Shown here in pieces: positions 1-8,010 of a stretch of 64,000 nt of DNA. The translations under genes and the position numbers were made by a program. The notes beneath the pieces were generated by a model. The model was not told where the DNA came from. It did not search any database and worked only from the letters and a program-made list of their open reading frames with translations. Every line of letters starts with the position of its first letter. Position 1 is the stretch's first letter. Source of the DNA: Novosphingobium sp. UBA6272 (GTDB lineage: Bacteria > Pseudomonadota > Alphaproteobacteria > Sphingomonadales > Sphingomonadaceae); the NCBI RefSeq assembly GCF_002440635.1, contig NZ_DJUW01000014.1, forward strand, positions 49,212-113,211. The letters run 5' to 3'.

Positions 1-1
1 C

Positions 2-1267
2 GCGGTGACTCCGCCGCCGCGGATCGAGACAAGGCCGGCCGCGCCTGCGCCAGTCACGGTCGAATCCAAACCGGTAACGCCTGCTTCCAAACTCAAGCCC
101 AATCTCAAGGTCCAGCTTTCCGCCGATGGGCAGACGATCTACCTGGTTGGCATGATCCTCGACGGATCGTTCCACCGCTTTGACGAGGTGCTGCGCGGTG
201 CGCCCAAGGCGAGGCGGGTGCATCTGTCTTCGTCGGGCGGATACACGATCGAGGCCCGGCTGATCGCCGCCTTGGTGCGCAAGCGCAAGCTCGATACCTA
301 TGTTGAATACTATTGCGCTTCGGCCTGCACCCAGATCTTCGCCGCCGGGCGCGAGCGGGTGCTCGGCCCACATGGAGAACTCGGCTTTCATCAGGCGATC
401 TCGATCGATCCCGCATCGGCGGTGAAGAGCCTGCGCCCGGTGACCGACCGCAAGCTGACCTCGACAACGGTGTTCGGGGTCAACGGTAACGATACCCTGC
501 GACTCGCTTACGAACTGGCCGGAGTTGACCAGGCCTTCATCGACAAAGCGCTCAGCTATGGCCACGCAAACATGTGGCGGCCGGGAACCGAGGAGATGAT
601 CGCGGCGCGGATCGTCACCCGCCGCGCCGAACGCGCGGAGCTACCAGGTCCGCCCGGTGGCAGCGGCACGCGCGATGAGATTCGCGCAGGGCTGCTGCAG
701 GATCCGCTGTGGCGCGCGGCACTGGCGCGGCTGCCCAAGACCACCGAGGCGGCGCTCGACGATGTCTGGCGCTCGGCCAACAGCGGCTACAATCTGACCC
801 AGGCCAGAGAGAACGGACGTACCAAGCTGGTCGTCACCGGCACCCACGCCATGGCCCGCGCGCCCGACGCGCTGCTCGAACGCGCGTTGCTGCTCCATGC
901 CGGGCTGGCCAAGACCCAGCGCGAACTGGGCTATCCCGCCTGCCGGCTGGAACCGGGCGACATGCCTGAAACCAGCGAGCCCGGCGATCTTGCCTTCATG
1001 CGCGACGAAGATGCGTTGCTGATCGACTTCCTGATGACCGAGGCATGGGTTCCGGCAATCGAGAAGTCTGAAGCGATGCGGATCTTCTCTCGTGAGGTGC
1101 TGCCCAAGATGACCTGGGCCTATCGATCGGGCTACAAGTCAGGCAAGCAGGCGGATTGCCGGATCGGCTTCATCACTTTCGAGACGATCGATGCCCTGCC
1201 CAAGAAAAAGCGGCTTACGGCTTACCGCGCTTTGCTTTCGATGCCGGGATGGGAGGACGCCGAATAG
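2..1267 (+). CDS. ClpP-fold periplasmic-type protein, 5' truncated
   Basis: The reading frame is open to the left edge, so the true start and any signal or membrane segment are outside the window; a GTG at 5 is only an internal candidate. About 60 proline/alanine-rich residues precede a ClpP/crotonase-like core: a VHLSSSGG strand-turn, an EARLIAALVRKRK helix, then YYCASACTQIFAAG, where the serine of CASAC is placed like the ClpP-type nucleophile, then a GFHQ loop. This resembles the COG3904-type predicted periplasmic proteins that are often annotated as hypothetical. The C-terminal half (about residues 200-420) is not recognised. The stop at 1265-1267 overlaps the end of the convergent gene by about 50 bp. 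The fold call is fair; the substrate is unknown. Confidence 0.7.
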   Translation, partial: AVTPPPRIETRPAAPAPVTVESKPVTPASKLKPNLKVQLSADGQTIYLVGMILDGSFHRFDEVLRGAPKARRVHLSSSGGYTIEARLIAALVRKRKLDTYVEYYCASACTQIFAAGRERVLGPHGELGFHQAISIDPASAVKSLRPVTDRKLTSTTVFGVNGNDTLRLAYELAGVDQAFIDKALSYGHANMWRPGTEEMIAARIVTRRAERAELPGPPGGSGTRDEIRAGLLQDPLWRAALARLPKTTEAALDDVWRSANSGYNLTQARENGRTKLVVTGTHAMARAPDALLERALLLHAGLAKTQRELGYPACRLEPGDMPETSEPGDLAFMRDEDALLIDFLMTEAWVPAIEKSEAMRIFSREVLPKMTWAYRSGYKSGKQADCRIGFITFETIDALPKKKRLTAYRALLSMPGWEDAE

Positions 1268-1892
1268 GCTGGCGACCGGTGCCACCGAAGGAATTGAAGC
1301 GGCGCTGCGATTCGGCCTTGAGCATCATCGTTTCGATGTAGAAACCGGCCAGGGCAAACTGCGCTTCATTGGCCTTGTCCCAGCCCTTGGCTTTCAACTG
1401 CTCTTTCAGCCGCGCCTGATCGGCCGCCGAAAGTCTGCTCTTGCCAGCCAGGGCTGGCAGGTTGTCGCGGTAGAATTCACCGAGCGGGCTGGCGGGAAAG
1501 CCGATCGCCTCCATCGCCTGCGCCAGCGCATCATGCATGATCGCGGTTAAAGCATAGTCGGTGGCAGAAAACGAACGACCGATCGACCAGTTATAACGGG
1601 CCAGACATTTCTGGTGCGCTTCCTCGATCAGCCGGTCGACCCCCTGCACATTCTTCGAAGTCTTACGGAAGGAGCCGCCATCGACAATCTCGCGGGCGAT
1701 CAGCAGCAGTGAAATCTCGCGGTCTTCGTCAGACAGGGAATCATAGACGCAGCTGACCGAATTGGCGGGAAGCGCCTTGGCAACGGCCGGGGCCGTAGCG
1801 GTCACCGGCGCGGGCGCACCCTGCGCGAAGGCGGATCCGCTTGCCACTGCGGCAAGGCCTGACAAAACAAGGGAAAGGCTCCGCTGCACCAT
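1215..1892 (-). CDS. Exported hypothetical protein
   Basis: A protein of 225 residues starting at the ATG whose complement is 1890-1892. This start gives a clean Sec signal peptide (MVQRSLSLVLSGLAAVASGS, cleavage near AFAQ-GAP), whereas the longer open frame adds an arginine-rich stretch that does not fit an exported protein. The mature part is mostly helical and has conserved-looking segments SCVYDSLSDEDRE and KCLARYNWS, with two cysteines that could pair. No family is recognised. It lies downstream of flagellin on the same strand, separated by a terminator hairpin, so it probably has its own promoter. Its 3' end overlaps the convergent ClpP-like gene. Confidence 0.75.
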   Translation of the reverse strand: MVQRSLSLVLSGLAAVASGSAFAQGAPAPVTATAPAVAKALPANSVSCVYDSLSDEDREISLLLIAREIVDGGSFRKTSKNVQGVDRLIEEAHQKCLARYNWSIGRSFSATDYALTAIMHDALAQAMEAIGFPASPLGEFYRDNLPALAGKSRLSAADQARLKEQLKAKGWDKANEAQFALAGFYIETMMLKAESQRRFNSFGGTGRQPIRRPPIPASKAKRGKP

Positions 1893-1940
1893 GGCGCCAA
1901 TCTGCCCGCGGCCCCGCCGCTTGTCGAGGGGGCAGCGCAA

Positions 1941-1975
1941 GCAAAAGGGCCCGGCGATCCGAAGATCGCCGGGCC
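1941..1975 (-). terminator. Rho-independent terminator of the flagellin gene
   Basis: Perfect 12-bp inverted repeat (1948-1959 with 1964-1975) around a 4-base loop. Read on the minus strand it has a TTCG tetraloop and is followed by CTTTTGC. It starts about 35 bases after the flagellin stop codon. Confidence 0.85.
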
Positions 1976-2010
1976 GCGCCTGGAAGGGGTCAGGCGTTGG
2001 GTAACTGCAT

Positions 2011-2838
2011 TTAGCGCAGCAGCGACAGGACGTTCTGCTGGCTCTGGTTGGCCTGGGCGATCATCGCGGTCGAAGCCTGCGAGAGAATCTGGGCCTTGGC
2101 CATCGCGGTCGTTTCGGCCGAATAGTCGGCATCCTCGATCCGGCTGCGCGCGTCGGACAGGTTGGTGGCATTGCTGGTCAGGTTGTTGACCACCGATTCC
2201 AGCCGGTTCTGTCCGGCACCCAGCGAGGCTCGGGCGCTCGAGATCGAATCGAGTTCGGTGTCGAGCGTGCCGAGCAGGGTGTTGGCCGCCGCCGCGGTGG
2301 AGACGTCATAGGAACCTGCCGCGCCGCCGCTGGCCGCCAGCGTGGTCAGGTCAGCCATGGTCAGGTCGACCGTGTCCGCACCATTCGCGCCGGTCTGCAC
2401 CGTGACAGTGGCGGTGGTGCCATCGAACATGGCAACGCCGTTGAACTTGCTGTTGGTGATGACCTGATCGATCTGCGCGGTAAGTTCATCGACTTCGGTC
2501 TGCATATAGGCGCGGTCAGTGGTGTCCTGGTAAGTGCCCGAGGCCGACTGGACCGCCAGTTCGCGGACCCGCTGAAGCATGTTGGTAACTTCGGTGAGCG
2601 ACCCTTCGGCGGTCTGCGCCAGGGCGATCCCGTCGTTCGAGTTGCGAATCGCCTGGTTCATGCCGCGAACCTGAGCGGTCATGCTGGTGGCGATTGCCAT
2701 GCCGGCGGCATCGTCCTTGGCGCTGTTGAGGCGCTTGCCGGTCGACAGGCGCTCCATCGCGCTGCCCAGCATCTTGTTGGCGGAATTCGAGGCATTGGCA
2801 GCGCGGATCGCGCTAATGTTGGTGTTGATAACAGCCAT
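2011..2838 (-). CDS. fliC: Flagellin
   Basis: Filament subunit of the flagellum, exported through the flagellar type III apparatus. The 275-residue protein has the conserved D0/D1 termini: MAVINTNISAIRAAN and ERLSTGKRLNSAKDDAAGMA at the N-terminus, IEDADYSAETTAMAKAQIL and ANQSQQNVLSLLR at the C-terminus. Only about 60 variable residues lie between them (roughly 125-190), so it is a short flagellin with almost no surface D2/D3 domain. It is transcribed away from the flagellar operon and is followed by a strong terminator. No convincing sigma-54 or sigma-28 promoter was found in the 120 bases upstream. A palindromic repeat cluster starts about 120 bases before the gene. Confidence 0.97.
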   Translation of the reverse strand: MAVINTNISAIRAANASNSANKMLGSAMERLSTGKRLNSAKDDAAGMAIATSMTAQVRGMNQAIRNSNDGIALAQTAEGSLTEVTNMLQRVRELAVQSASGTYQDTTDRAYMQTEVDELTAQIDQVITNSKFNGVAMFDGTTATVTVQTGANGADTVDLTMADLTTLAASGGAAGSYDVSTAAAANTLLGTLDTELDSISSARASLGAGQNRLESVVNNLTSNATNLSDARSRIEDADYSAETTAMAKAQILSQASTAMIAQANQSQQNVLSLLR

Positions 2839-3208
2839 GTGTGACTCCCGTGGATAGTCCCGTGTCGCAAGCCGTCCGGACCATCCGGGGCGGCTGCCAC
2901 AGGGAAGAGCGACGGGAACGGCGCAAAGTTAAGGGTGGGGGAGATTTGGTCTGGTGCACCAATCGCATCCGCGATTGGCTTGACCTGGCCGGCCCGCTCC
3001 CCCGGCCCAACCACCCCAAGGGTACCATGCAACGGGTGGTTGGGCCGGGGGAGCGGGCCGGCCAGGTCGGGAAAAGCCGGACGGCTTTTCCGCACCGCCG
3101 TCAGGCGGACAATTACGCACTTCCCCCTGCCCTTAAATTACCGAAGCTTTTGACGTTACACGCGCAGAACTGCCTCACGCAGCATGGTTAATGCGAAGGG
3201 GCAATTTG
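2839..3208. repeat. Intergenic palindromic repeat cluster between flagellin and flagellar activator
   Basis: This 370-base gap between two divergent genes holds three adjacent hairpins: an 8-bp stem (2959-2966 with 2971-2978), a perfect 35-bp stem (2982-3016 with 3034-3068, 17-base loop), and another 8-bp stem (3071-3078 with 3083-3090). The arms are very GC-rich and mirror each other exactly. This resembles REP/BIME-type dispersed palindromes rather than a single terminator. The remaining bases, 2839-2958 and 3091-3208, must carry the two divergent promoters. A TTAA-containing stretch at about 3130-3150 could be a CtrA-type half-site, but this is weak. Confidence 0.85.
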
Positions 3209-4462
3209 ATGAGCGGACTGGCAGCAAGCGAGAATGTGGCACGGGCCAACGCGCCGCTTGTGCAACGGGCGGCGGCAATCCTGGGATCAGCCACCGGCAG
3301 CTCCAATGCCGTGTTGCGCGGCAAAGGTGATCCGGTTCCACCCGGCCCCGGCCCCAGCGTGCTGCTGGAACGCGGCGCCGCCAACCAGCTACGCCGCGAG
3401 GGCCAGCGCGGCCAATTCACGCTCAGCTACCGCGATCCGGTCGGCGATGCCCCACTGGCCGCGCTGCTCGCCGCGCTGACCCAGCCCGGCATGCCGATCG
3501 CCGCCGATCCCGAGACCCTTTCGATCCTCGCCCTGGCAGACCGGCTCGCCGCGAGCGAGATTCCGGTTCTGATCAATGGTCCCACCGGTACCGGCAAGGA
3601 AGTGCTGAGCCGCTTCATCCACGCCCGCTCCCCCCGCAAGGACAAGCCCTTCGTCGCGGTCAACTGCGCTGCCATGCCCGAGGCGATGCTCGAAGCGCTT
3701 TTGTTCGGCCACAAGAAGGGCGCCTTCACCGGGGCGAGCGAGGCAAACGAAGGCTTTTTCCGCGCTGCCGACGGCGGCACCCTGCTGCTCGATGAAATCG
3801 CCGAAATGCCGCTCTCGCTCCAGGCCAAGCTGCTGCGCGCACTGCAGGAAGGCGAAGTGGTGCCGATCGGCGCGACCCAGGCGATCAAGGTCGACGTGCG
3901 GGTGATCGCCTGCGCCAACCGCGACCTGCCGACCGAAGTCGCCGAAGGGCGGTTCCGCGCCGACCTGTTCTACCGCCTCAACGTCTTCCCGCTGGCGCTG
4001 CGTCCGCTGCGTGAACGGGTTGAGGATATTGCCCCGCTGGCCTTCGCGCTGGTCCTGCGCCACACCGCGCCGGGCAAGCCGATCCCATGGATTTCGGATG
4101 CGGCGCTGGCCATGCTCAAGCTGCACGGCTGGCCCGGCAATGTCCGCGAGCTGGAAAACGTGGTGCGCCGCGCGCTGCTGCTCGCCGATGGCGCGGGTGA
4201 GATCGGCGCGGGTCATATCGTGTTCGACCAACCAGCCCGGCTGGTTTCCGAACCCGCCGGCCAGATGGTCGAGCCTACCGCCTCGCGCCTGTCCAACATC
4301 GTCCAGATCAGCGAAGCCAAGGCGATCATGCAGACGCTCGATGCCTGTGGCGGCAGCCGGATCGAAGCGGCCCGCGCGCTCGGCATTTCCGAACGCACGC
4401 TGCGCTACCGCCTCGCCGCTTTCCGTGAGGCCGGCCTTGCCGTCGCCGGAGCTCGGCGATGA
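3209..4462 (+). CDS. flbD: Sigma-54-dependent flagellar transcriptional activator (FlbD/FleQ-like)
   Basis: AAA+ activator of sigma-54 RNA polymerase, expected to switch on flagellar genes. From the chosen ATG (3209, after GAAGGGGC) the protein is 417 residues. It has Walker A GPTGTGKE (about 124-131), the sigma-54 contact loop GAFTGA (about 172-177), Walker B LLLDE (about 192-196), the arginine-finger region FRADLFYRL, and a C-terminal Fis-type helix-turn-helix (IEAARALGISERTLRYRL). The first 90 residues do not look like a CheY-type receiver domain, so control is probably not by direct phosphorylation. An in-frame ATG at 3191 is possible but has a worse ribosome-binding site. The stop overlaps the fliE start, placing it at the head of the flagellar operon. 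The flbD symbol rests on context. Confidence 0.9.
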   Translation: MSGLAASENVARANAPLVQRAAAILGSATGSSNAVLRGKGDPVPPGPGPSVLLERGAANQLRREGQRGQFTLSYRDPVGDAPLAALLAALTQPGMPIAADPETLSILALADRLAASEIPVLINGPTGTGKEVLSRFIHARSPRKDKPFVAVNCAAMPEAMLEALLFGHKKGAFTGASEANEGFFRAADGGTLLLDEIAEMPLSLQAKLLRALQEGEVVPIGATQAIKVDVRVIACANRDLPTEVAEGRFRADLFYRLNVFPLALRPLRERVEDIAPLAFALVLRHTAPGKPIPWISDAALAMLKLHGWPGNVRELENVVRRALLLADGAGEIGAGHIVFDQPARLVSEPAGQMVEPTASRLSNIVQISEAKAIMQTLDACGGSRIEAARALGISERTLRYRLAAFREAGLAVAGARR

Positions 4463-4830
4463 GCGGGATCGGCGGCATTGGCGGCGGCGGCGGGATCCAG
4501 CAGATCCTGCAGATGCGCCAGCAGATCCTCGATCGCAACGCCCTGCTCAAGGACGTGCACAGCGCCGCGCAGGCGTCGGGCAGCGTCGAGGAAACCACGG
4601 CCAGCCCGGCGGGCACCTTCACCGATGCGCTCAAATCCGCGCTCGACGGCGTGACCGCAACCCAGCGCAACGCCGAAGGCCTTTCGGCGGCTTACGAGCG
4701 CGGCGATGTGACCGATATCGCAAAGGTCATGCTGGCGCGCCAGGAGGCCGGGATCGCCTTCGAAGCGACCCTGCAGGTCCGCAACCGCCTGCTGTCTGCC
4801 TACCAGGACATCATGCGGATGGGAGTGTGA
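4459..4830 (+). CDS. fliE: Flagellar hook-basal body complex protein FliE
   Basis: Small (123-residue) adaptor joining the MS ring to the rod and export gate. The C-terminal half carries the family pattern: FTDALKSALDGV, then AYERGDVTDIAKVMLARQEAGIAFEATLQVRNRLLSAYQDIMRM, whose end is the most conserved part of FliE. The N-terminus is glycine-rich (GIGGIGGGGG). The start overlaps the stop of the activator gene by four bases, and the stop is three bases before fliF, implying translational coupling. Confidence 0.95.
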   Translation: MSGIGGIGGGGGIQQILQMRQQILDRNALLKDVHSAAQASGSVEETTASPAGTFTDALKSALDGVTATQRNAEGLSAAYERGDVTDIAKVMLARQEAGIAFEATLQVRNRLLSAYQDIMRMGV

Positions 4831-4833
4831 TGA

Positions 4834-6432
4834 ATGGCTGAGCTTGCTCCCTCCTCCACCGGCGCGCCCGCGGTGATCCCGCCCGGCAATCCGCTCGAAC
4901 GGGTCCGTACCCTCGCCGCGCAGCCGGCGATGCGCCGCGTGCTGCCATGGTTCCTCGGCCTCGTCGCGATCGGCGGGGCGGGGCTTGCCTGGGCCGCGTT
5001 CTCCCCCGCCCCGCAGCGCGTGCTCTATGCCGAACTTGGCGATGCCGAGCGCGCCGGGGTAGTCTCCTCGCTCGACAAGGCCGGGATCGCCTACACGATC
5101 AATCCGGATACCGGCGCGCTGACCGTTGGCGAGGACGATCTTTACAAGGCCCGTATGCTGGTCGCCTCCGACGGGGCGCTGGCCGTGCCCGATCCCGCCG
5201 CCAGTCTCGACAACCTGCCGCTCGGTGCCAGCAGGACGCTGGAAGGGGAACGGCTGCGCGGCGCGCGGCAGGGCGAGCTGGAGATGACGATCAAGCAAAT
5301 CGACGGGGTCGAAAGCGTTCGCGTCCATCTGGCCGAAGCCAGCAAATCCGTGTTTGTGCGCGACGATTCCCCGCCGACCGCCTCGGTGATGGTCCGCATG
5401 GCCAAAGGTCGCAAACTGGGCGAGGCGCAGGTCTCGGCGGTGGTCAACCTGGTCGCCGGATCGGTCCCCGGCCTTTCCCCCGATGCGGTGCGAGTGGTCG
5501 ATCAGCACGGGCGGTTGCTGTCCGATCCCAGCGCCAAGGGCAATGACCGGATCGAACTGCAGGCGCGGCTGGAAGACAAGCTGCGCGCGCAGCTCGATCA
5601 ACTGCTCACCCCGATGCTGGGCATGGGCAATTTCACCAGCGAGATTCAGGTCGAACTCGACATGGACGAGGTCACCCTGGCCCGCGAAAGCTATGACAAG
5701 GACGGCGTCGTCCGCAGCGAGACTTCGGCCCAGTCGCAGGCTGCAGGGGGCACGCCGCCGCAAGGCGCAGGCATTCCCGGCGCGCTGTCCAACACCCCGC
5801 CCCCGGTCACGCAGGCCACCCCGGGTCCGCCGCAGGGCGGCCCTCCGCAGGGGGCCACAGCCACAACCGCCCCGACCACCGGCGAAAGTTCGGCCTCGCG
5901 CACTTACGAACTGGGCAGGCAGGTCTCGGTCGCCAATTCGCAGCCGGGCAAGATCAAACGCGTATCGGTCGCGGTCGCGATCAGCCAGACCGCGATGAAG
6001 AAGGCCAAGCCTGGTGATCTGGAGCAGATCAAGGCACTGGTCTCTGCCGCGACCGGGGCCGATCCCGCGCGCGGCGATCAGGTTCAGGTCCTGGTCCGCC
6101 CGTTCGAACCCGTGGCCGAAGAAGCGCCGCCATTCTGGGAAGCGCCGTGGTTTGCGATGGTGGTGCGCTATGCGATGGCGCTGATCGCGGTGCTGCTGGT
6201 GCTGCTGATGGGCGTGCGCCCGCTGGTCCGCGCCCTGAAGCGCGAGCCGCGCGGTGAGGCGGATGTACCCGGCGGCGAAGCGCTGCCCCCGCCCGCAGCC
6301 CCCGCCACGGACGCCGCGATGCTCGGCAAGCAGGTCGGGCTGGCCCAGCGGATCGTCGAGGAAAAGCCCGAGGACGCGCTGCTGGCGCTGCGCCAGATGC
6401 TCGGCGCGCAGCCGGCTGAGGCCGCACGATGA
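4834..6432 (+). CDS. fliF: Flagellar MS-ring protein FliF
   Basis: Forms the membrane-embedded MS ring on which the motor is built. The 532-residue protein has a first membrane segment near residues 35-57 (VLPWFLGLVAIGGAGLAWAA), the YscJ/FliF ring-building domains (ELGDAERAGVVSSLDKAGIAY; RQGELEMTIKQIDGVESVRVHLA), a proline/glycine-rich insert at about 300-345, and a second membrane segment near 440-460 (MVVRYAMALIAVLLVLLMGV). The cytoplasmic tail that binds FliG ends the protein. The stop overlaps the fliG start as ATGA. Confidence 0.97.
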   Translation: MAELAPSSTGAPAVIPPGNPLERVRTLAAQPAMRRVLPWFLGLVAIGGAGLAWAAFSPAPQRVLYAELGDAERAGVVSSLDKAGIAYTINPDTGALTVGEDDLYKARMLVASDGALAVPDPAASLDNLPLGASRTLEGERLRGARQGELEMTIKQIDGVESVRVHLAEASKSVFVRDDSPPTASVMVRMAKGRKLGEAQVSAVVNLVAGSVPGLSPDAVRVVDQHGRLLSDPSAKGNDRIELQARLEDKLRAQLDQLLTPMLGMGNFTSEIQVELDMDEVTLARESYDKDGVVRSETSAQSQAAGGTPPQGAGIPGALSNTPPPVTQATPGPPQGGPPQGATATTAPTTGESSASRTYELGRQVSVANSQPGKIKRVSVAVAISQTAMKKAKPGDLEQIKALVSAATGADPARGDQVQVLVRPFEPVAEEAPPFWEAPWFAMVVRYAMALIAVLLVLLMGVRPLVRALKREPRGEADVPGGEALPPPAAPATDAAMLGKQVGLAQRIVEEKPEDALLALRQMLGAQPAEAAR

Positions 6433-7454
6433 GCGCCGCCGCCGAGATTGTCGGCCTTGGCGATGCCGAGCGCGCCGCAGTGATGATCATGCTGCTGGAG
6501 GAAGATCAGGCGGCCGAAATCCTGCGCCAGCTTGGCCCGGCTGAATTGCAGCTGCTGGGCGAGAAGATGTGCCTGCTCGGCGATATCGGACCGGACCAGA
6601 TTGCCCAGGCGATCTCCGGCTTCGTCGGCCACACCGGGCAAAGCGGGATCAGCGCTCGTGGCCGCGCGGCTCAGGTCCGTAGCCTGATGACCCGCGCGGT
6701 CGGCGATGTGAAGGCCGACAGCCTGATGCAGCGGATCCTGCCCCTGGGCGAAGATAGCGGCCCGGCGATCGAACTGGCCCGCTGGCTTACCCCTGCGGCG
6801 CTGATTCCGCTGATCCGCGACGAACACCCGCAGGCGATCGCGGTGTTGCTGGTCCAGCTCGATCCCGAAGTCGCCGCGCAGGTGCTCCATGCCCTGCCCC
6901 CCGAAGTGCAACCGCAGGTGATGCACCGCGTCGCCACGCTCGGTCCGGTTTCGGGCGAGGCGGTCAGGATGCTCGAGGCGCTGCTGGAACAGCGGATCGC
7001 CGCGCGCCACGGCCGCGCCGCACTGGCGATGGGCGGTCCCAAGGAGGCTGCGGACATCATCAACAACGCCGGCAAGGCCGCCGAAAAGCGGATCATGCCC
7101 GAGCTGACCAAGCTCGACAAAGTGCTGGCCCGGACGATCGAGGCCGAGATGTTCAAGTTCGAACACCTCTTCGCGCTCGATCCCAAGGCGATGGGCACGC
7201 TGCTGCGCGAGGTTGAAAGCGAAGTCCTGATCGATGCACTGAAAGGCATTCGCGAGGACGAACGCGCGGTGTTCTTCGCCGCGATGTCGAGCCGCGCCGC
7301 CGACGGCGTGAAGGACGAGATCGCCGCGCGCGGCCGGCTCAAGGTCGCCGAAGTGCTGGAGGCCCAGAAGGCCGTGGTCGCGATCGCGCGGCGATTGGCC
7401 GGCGAAGGACTGATCCAGTTCGGGATCGGCGGGGGCGACGACGAATATGTCTAG
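6429..7454 (+). CDS. fliG: Flagellar motor switch protein FliG
   Basis: Rotor protein that binds the MS ring, the FliM/FliN C-ring and the stator. The 341 residues cover the whole family length: an N-terminal FliF-binding helix bundle (GDAERAAVMIMLLEEDQAAEILRQLG), the middle domain with the EHPQAIAVLL signature, and the C-terminal torque helix domain (FALDPKAMGTLLREVESEVLIDALKG, then FFAAMSSRAADGVKDEIAARG) with charged residues that face the stator. It overlaps fliF by four bases and fliH by eight, in the usual fliF-G-H-I order. Confidence 0.97.
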   Translation: MSAAAEIVGLGDAERAAVMIMLLEEDQAAEILRQLGPAELQLLGEKMCLLGDIGPDQIAQAISGFVGHTGQSGISARGRAAQVRSLMTRAVGDVKADSLMQRILPLGEDSGPAIELARWLTPAALIPLIRDEHPQAIAVLLVQLDPEVAAQVLHALPPEVQPQVMHRVATLGPVSGEAVRMLEALLEQRIAARHGRAALAMGGPKEAADIINNAGKAAEKRIMPELTKLDKVLARTIEAEMFKFEHLFALDPKAMGTLLREVESEVLIDALKGIREDERAVFFAAMSSRAADGVKDEIAARGRLKVAEVLEAQKAVVAIARRLAGEGLIQFGIGGGDDEYV

Positions 7455-8010
7455 CCTGCCCTTCGCCGAACTCGGCCGCTTTGTCGGATTCCAGAACGAT
7501 CAGCGCTTTGACCCGGGGCCGGCCCCACAGCCCGCACCGGGCGATCCGCTGGCCCTGGCCTGGCAGGACGGCCACGCCGCCGGCCTGGCCGAGGCCCGCG
7601 CCGAAGCCCAGGCCCTCGCTGAAGCCGAGGCCGCAGCCCGCGCCCGGATCGAACTGAGCCTGGCCCGGCTCGATGACGAACTGGGTGAAGAATTGCGCCA
7701 GCGGCTGGTCGATACTGTCGCCGCGCTGTGCGAAGCGACCCTAGCACCGCTGGCGCTGGACCGCGCCGCATTGCTCCGCCGGGTCGAGATCGCCGCCGCA
7801 ATGCTGGCCCGCGCCGATGACGACAAGGTCCTGCGCCTGCACCCGAAGGACCTCGCGCTGGTTGCCAAACATCTGCCACAAGATCTTGAAGTCGGCGAAG
7901 ATCCCGCCCTGGAACGTGGTGCCCTGCGGATCGAGACACAGGCCGGCGGGGTTGAGGATGGCCCGGCCCACTGGCGCCGCGCGATCACCGAAGCCCTGGC
8001 GCAATGCTGA
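7447..8010 (+). CDS. fliH: Flagellar assembly protein FliH-like (ATPase regulator)
   Basis: Peripheral stalk-like protein that binds FliI and links it to the C-ring during export. It is 187 residues. An alanine/glutamate-rich helix with small-residue spacing (AWQDGHAAGLAEARAEAQALAEAEAAARARIE) is followed by a globular region (LRRVEIAAAMLARADDDKVLRLHPKDLALV) as in FliH/HrpE proteins. Sequence conservation in this family is low, so the call leans on position between fliG and fliI. The start lies inside the end of fliG and the stop inside the start of fliI. Confidence 0.85.
   Translation: MSSLPFAELGRFVGFQNDQRFDPGPAPQPAPGDPLALAWQDGHAAGLAEARAEAQALAEAEAAARARIELSLARLDDELGEELRQRLVDTVAALCEATLAPLALDRAALLRRVEIAAAMLARADDDKVLRLHPKDLALVAKHLPQDLEVGEDPALERGALRIETQAGGVEDGPAHWRRAITEALAQC

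Noticed and set aside
2839..2958. Sigma-54 promoter for flagellin
   Set aside because: TGG and TTGC elements occur (GG near GGATGGTCC, TTGC near CTTGCGACA on the minus strand) but the spacing is two bases too long for the -24/-12 consensus.
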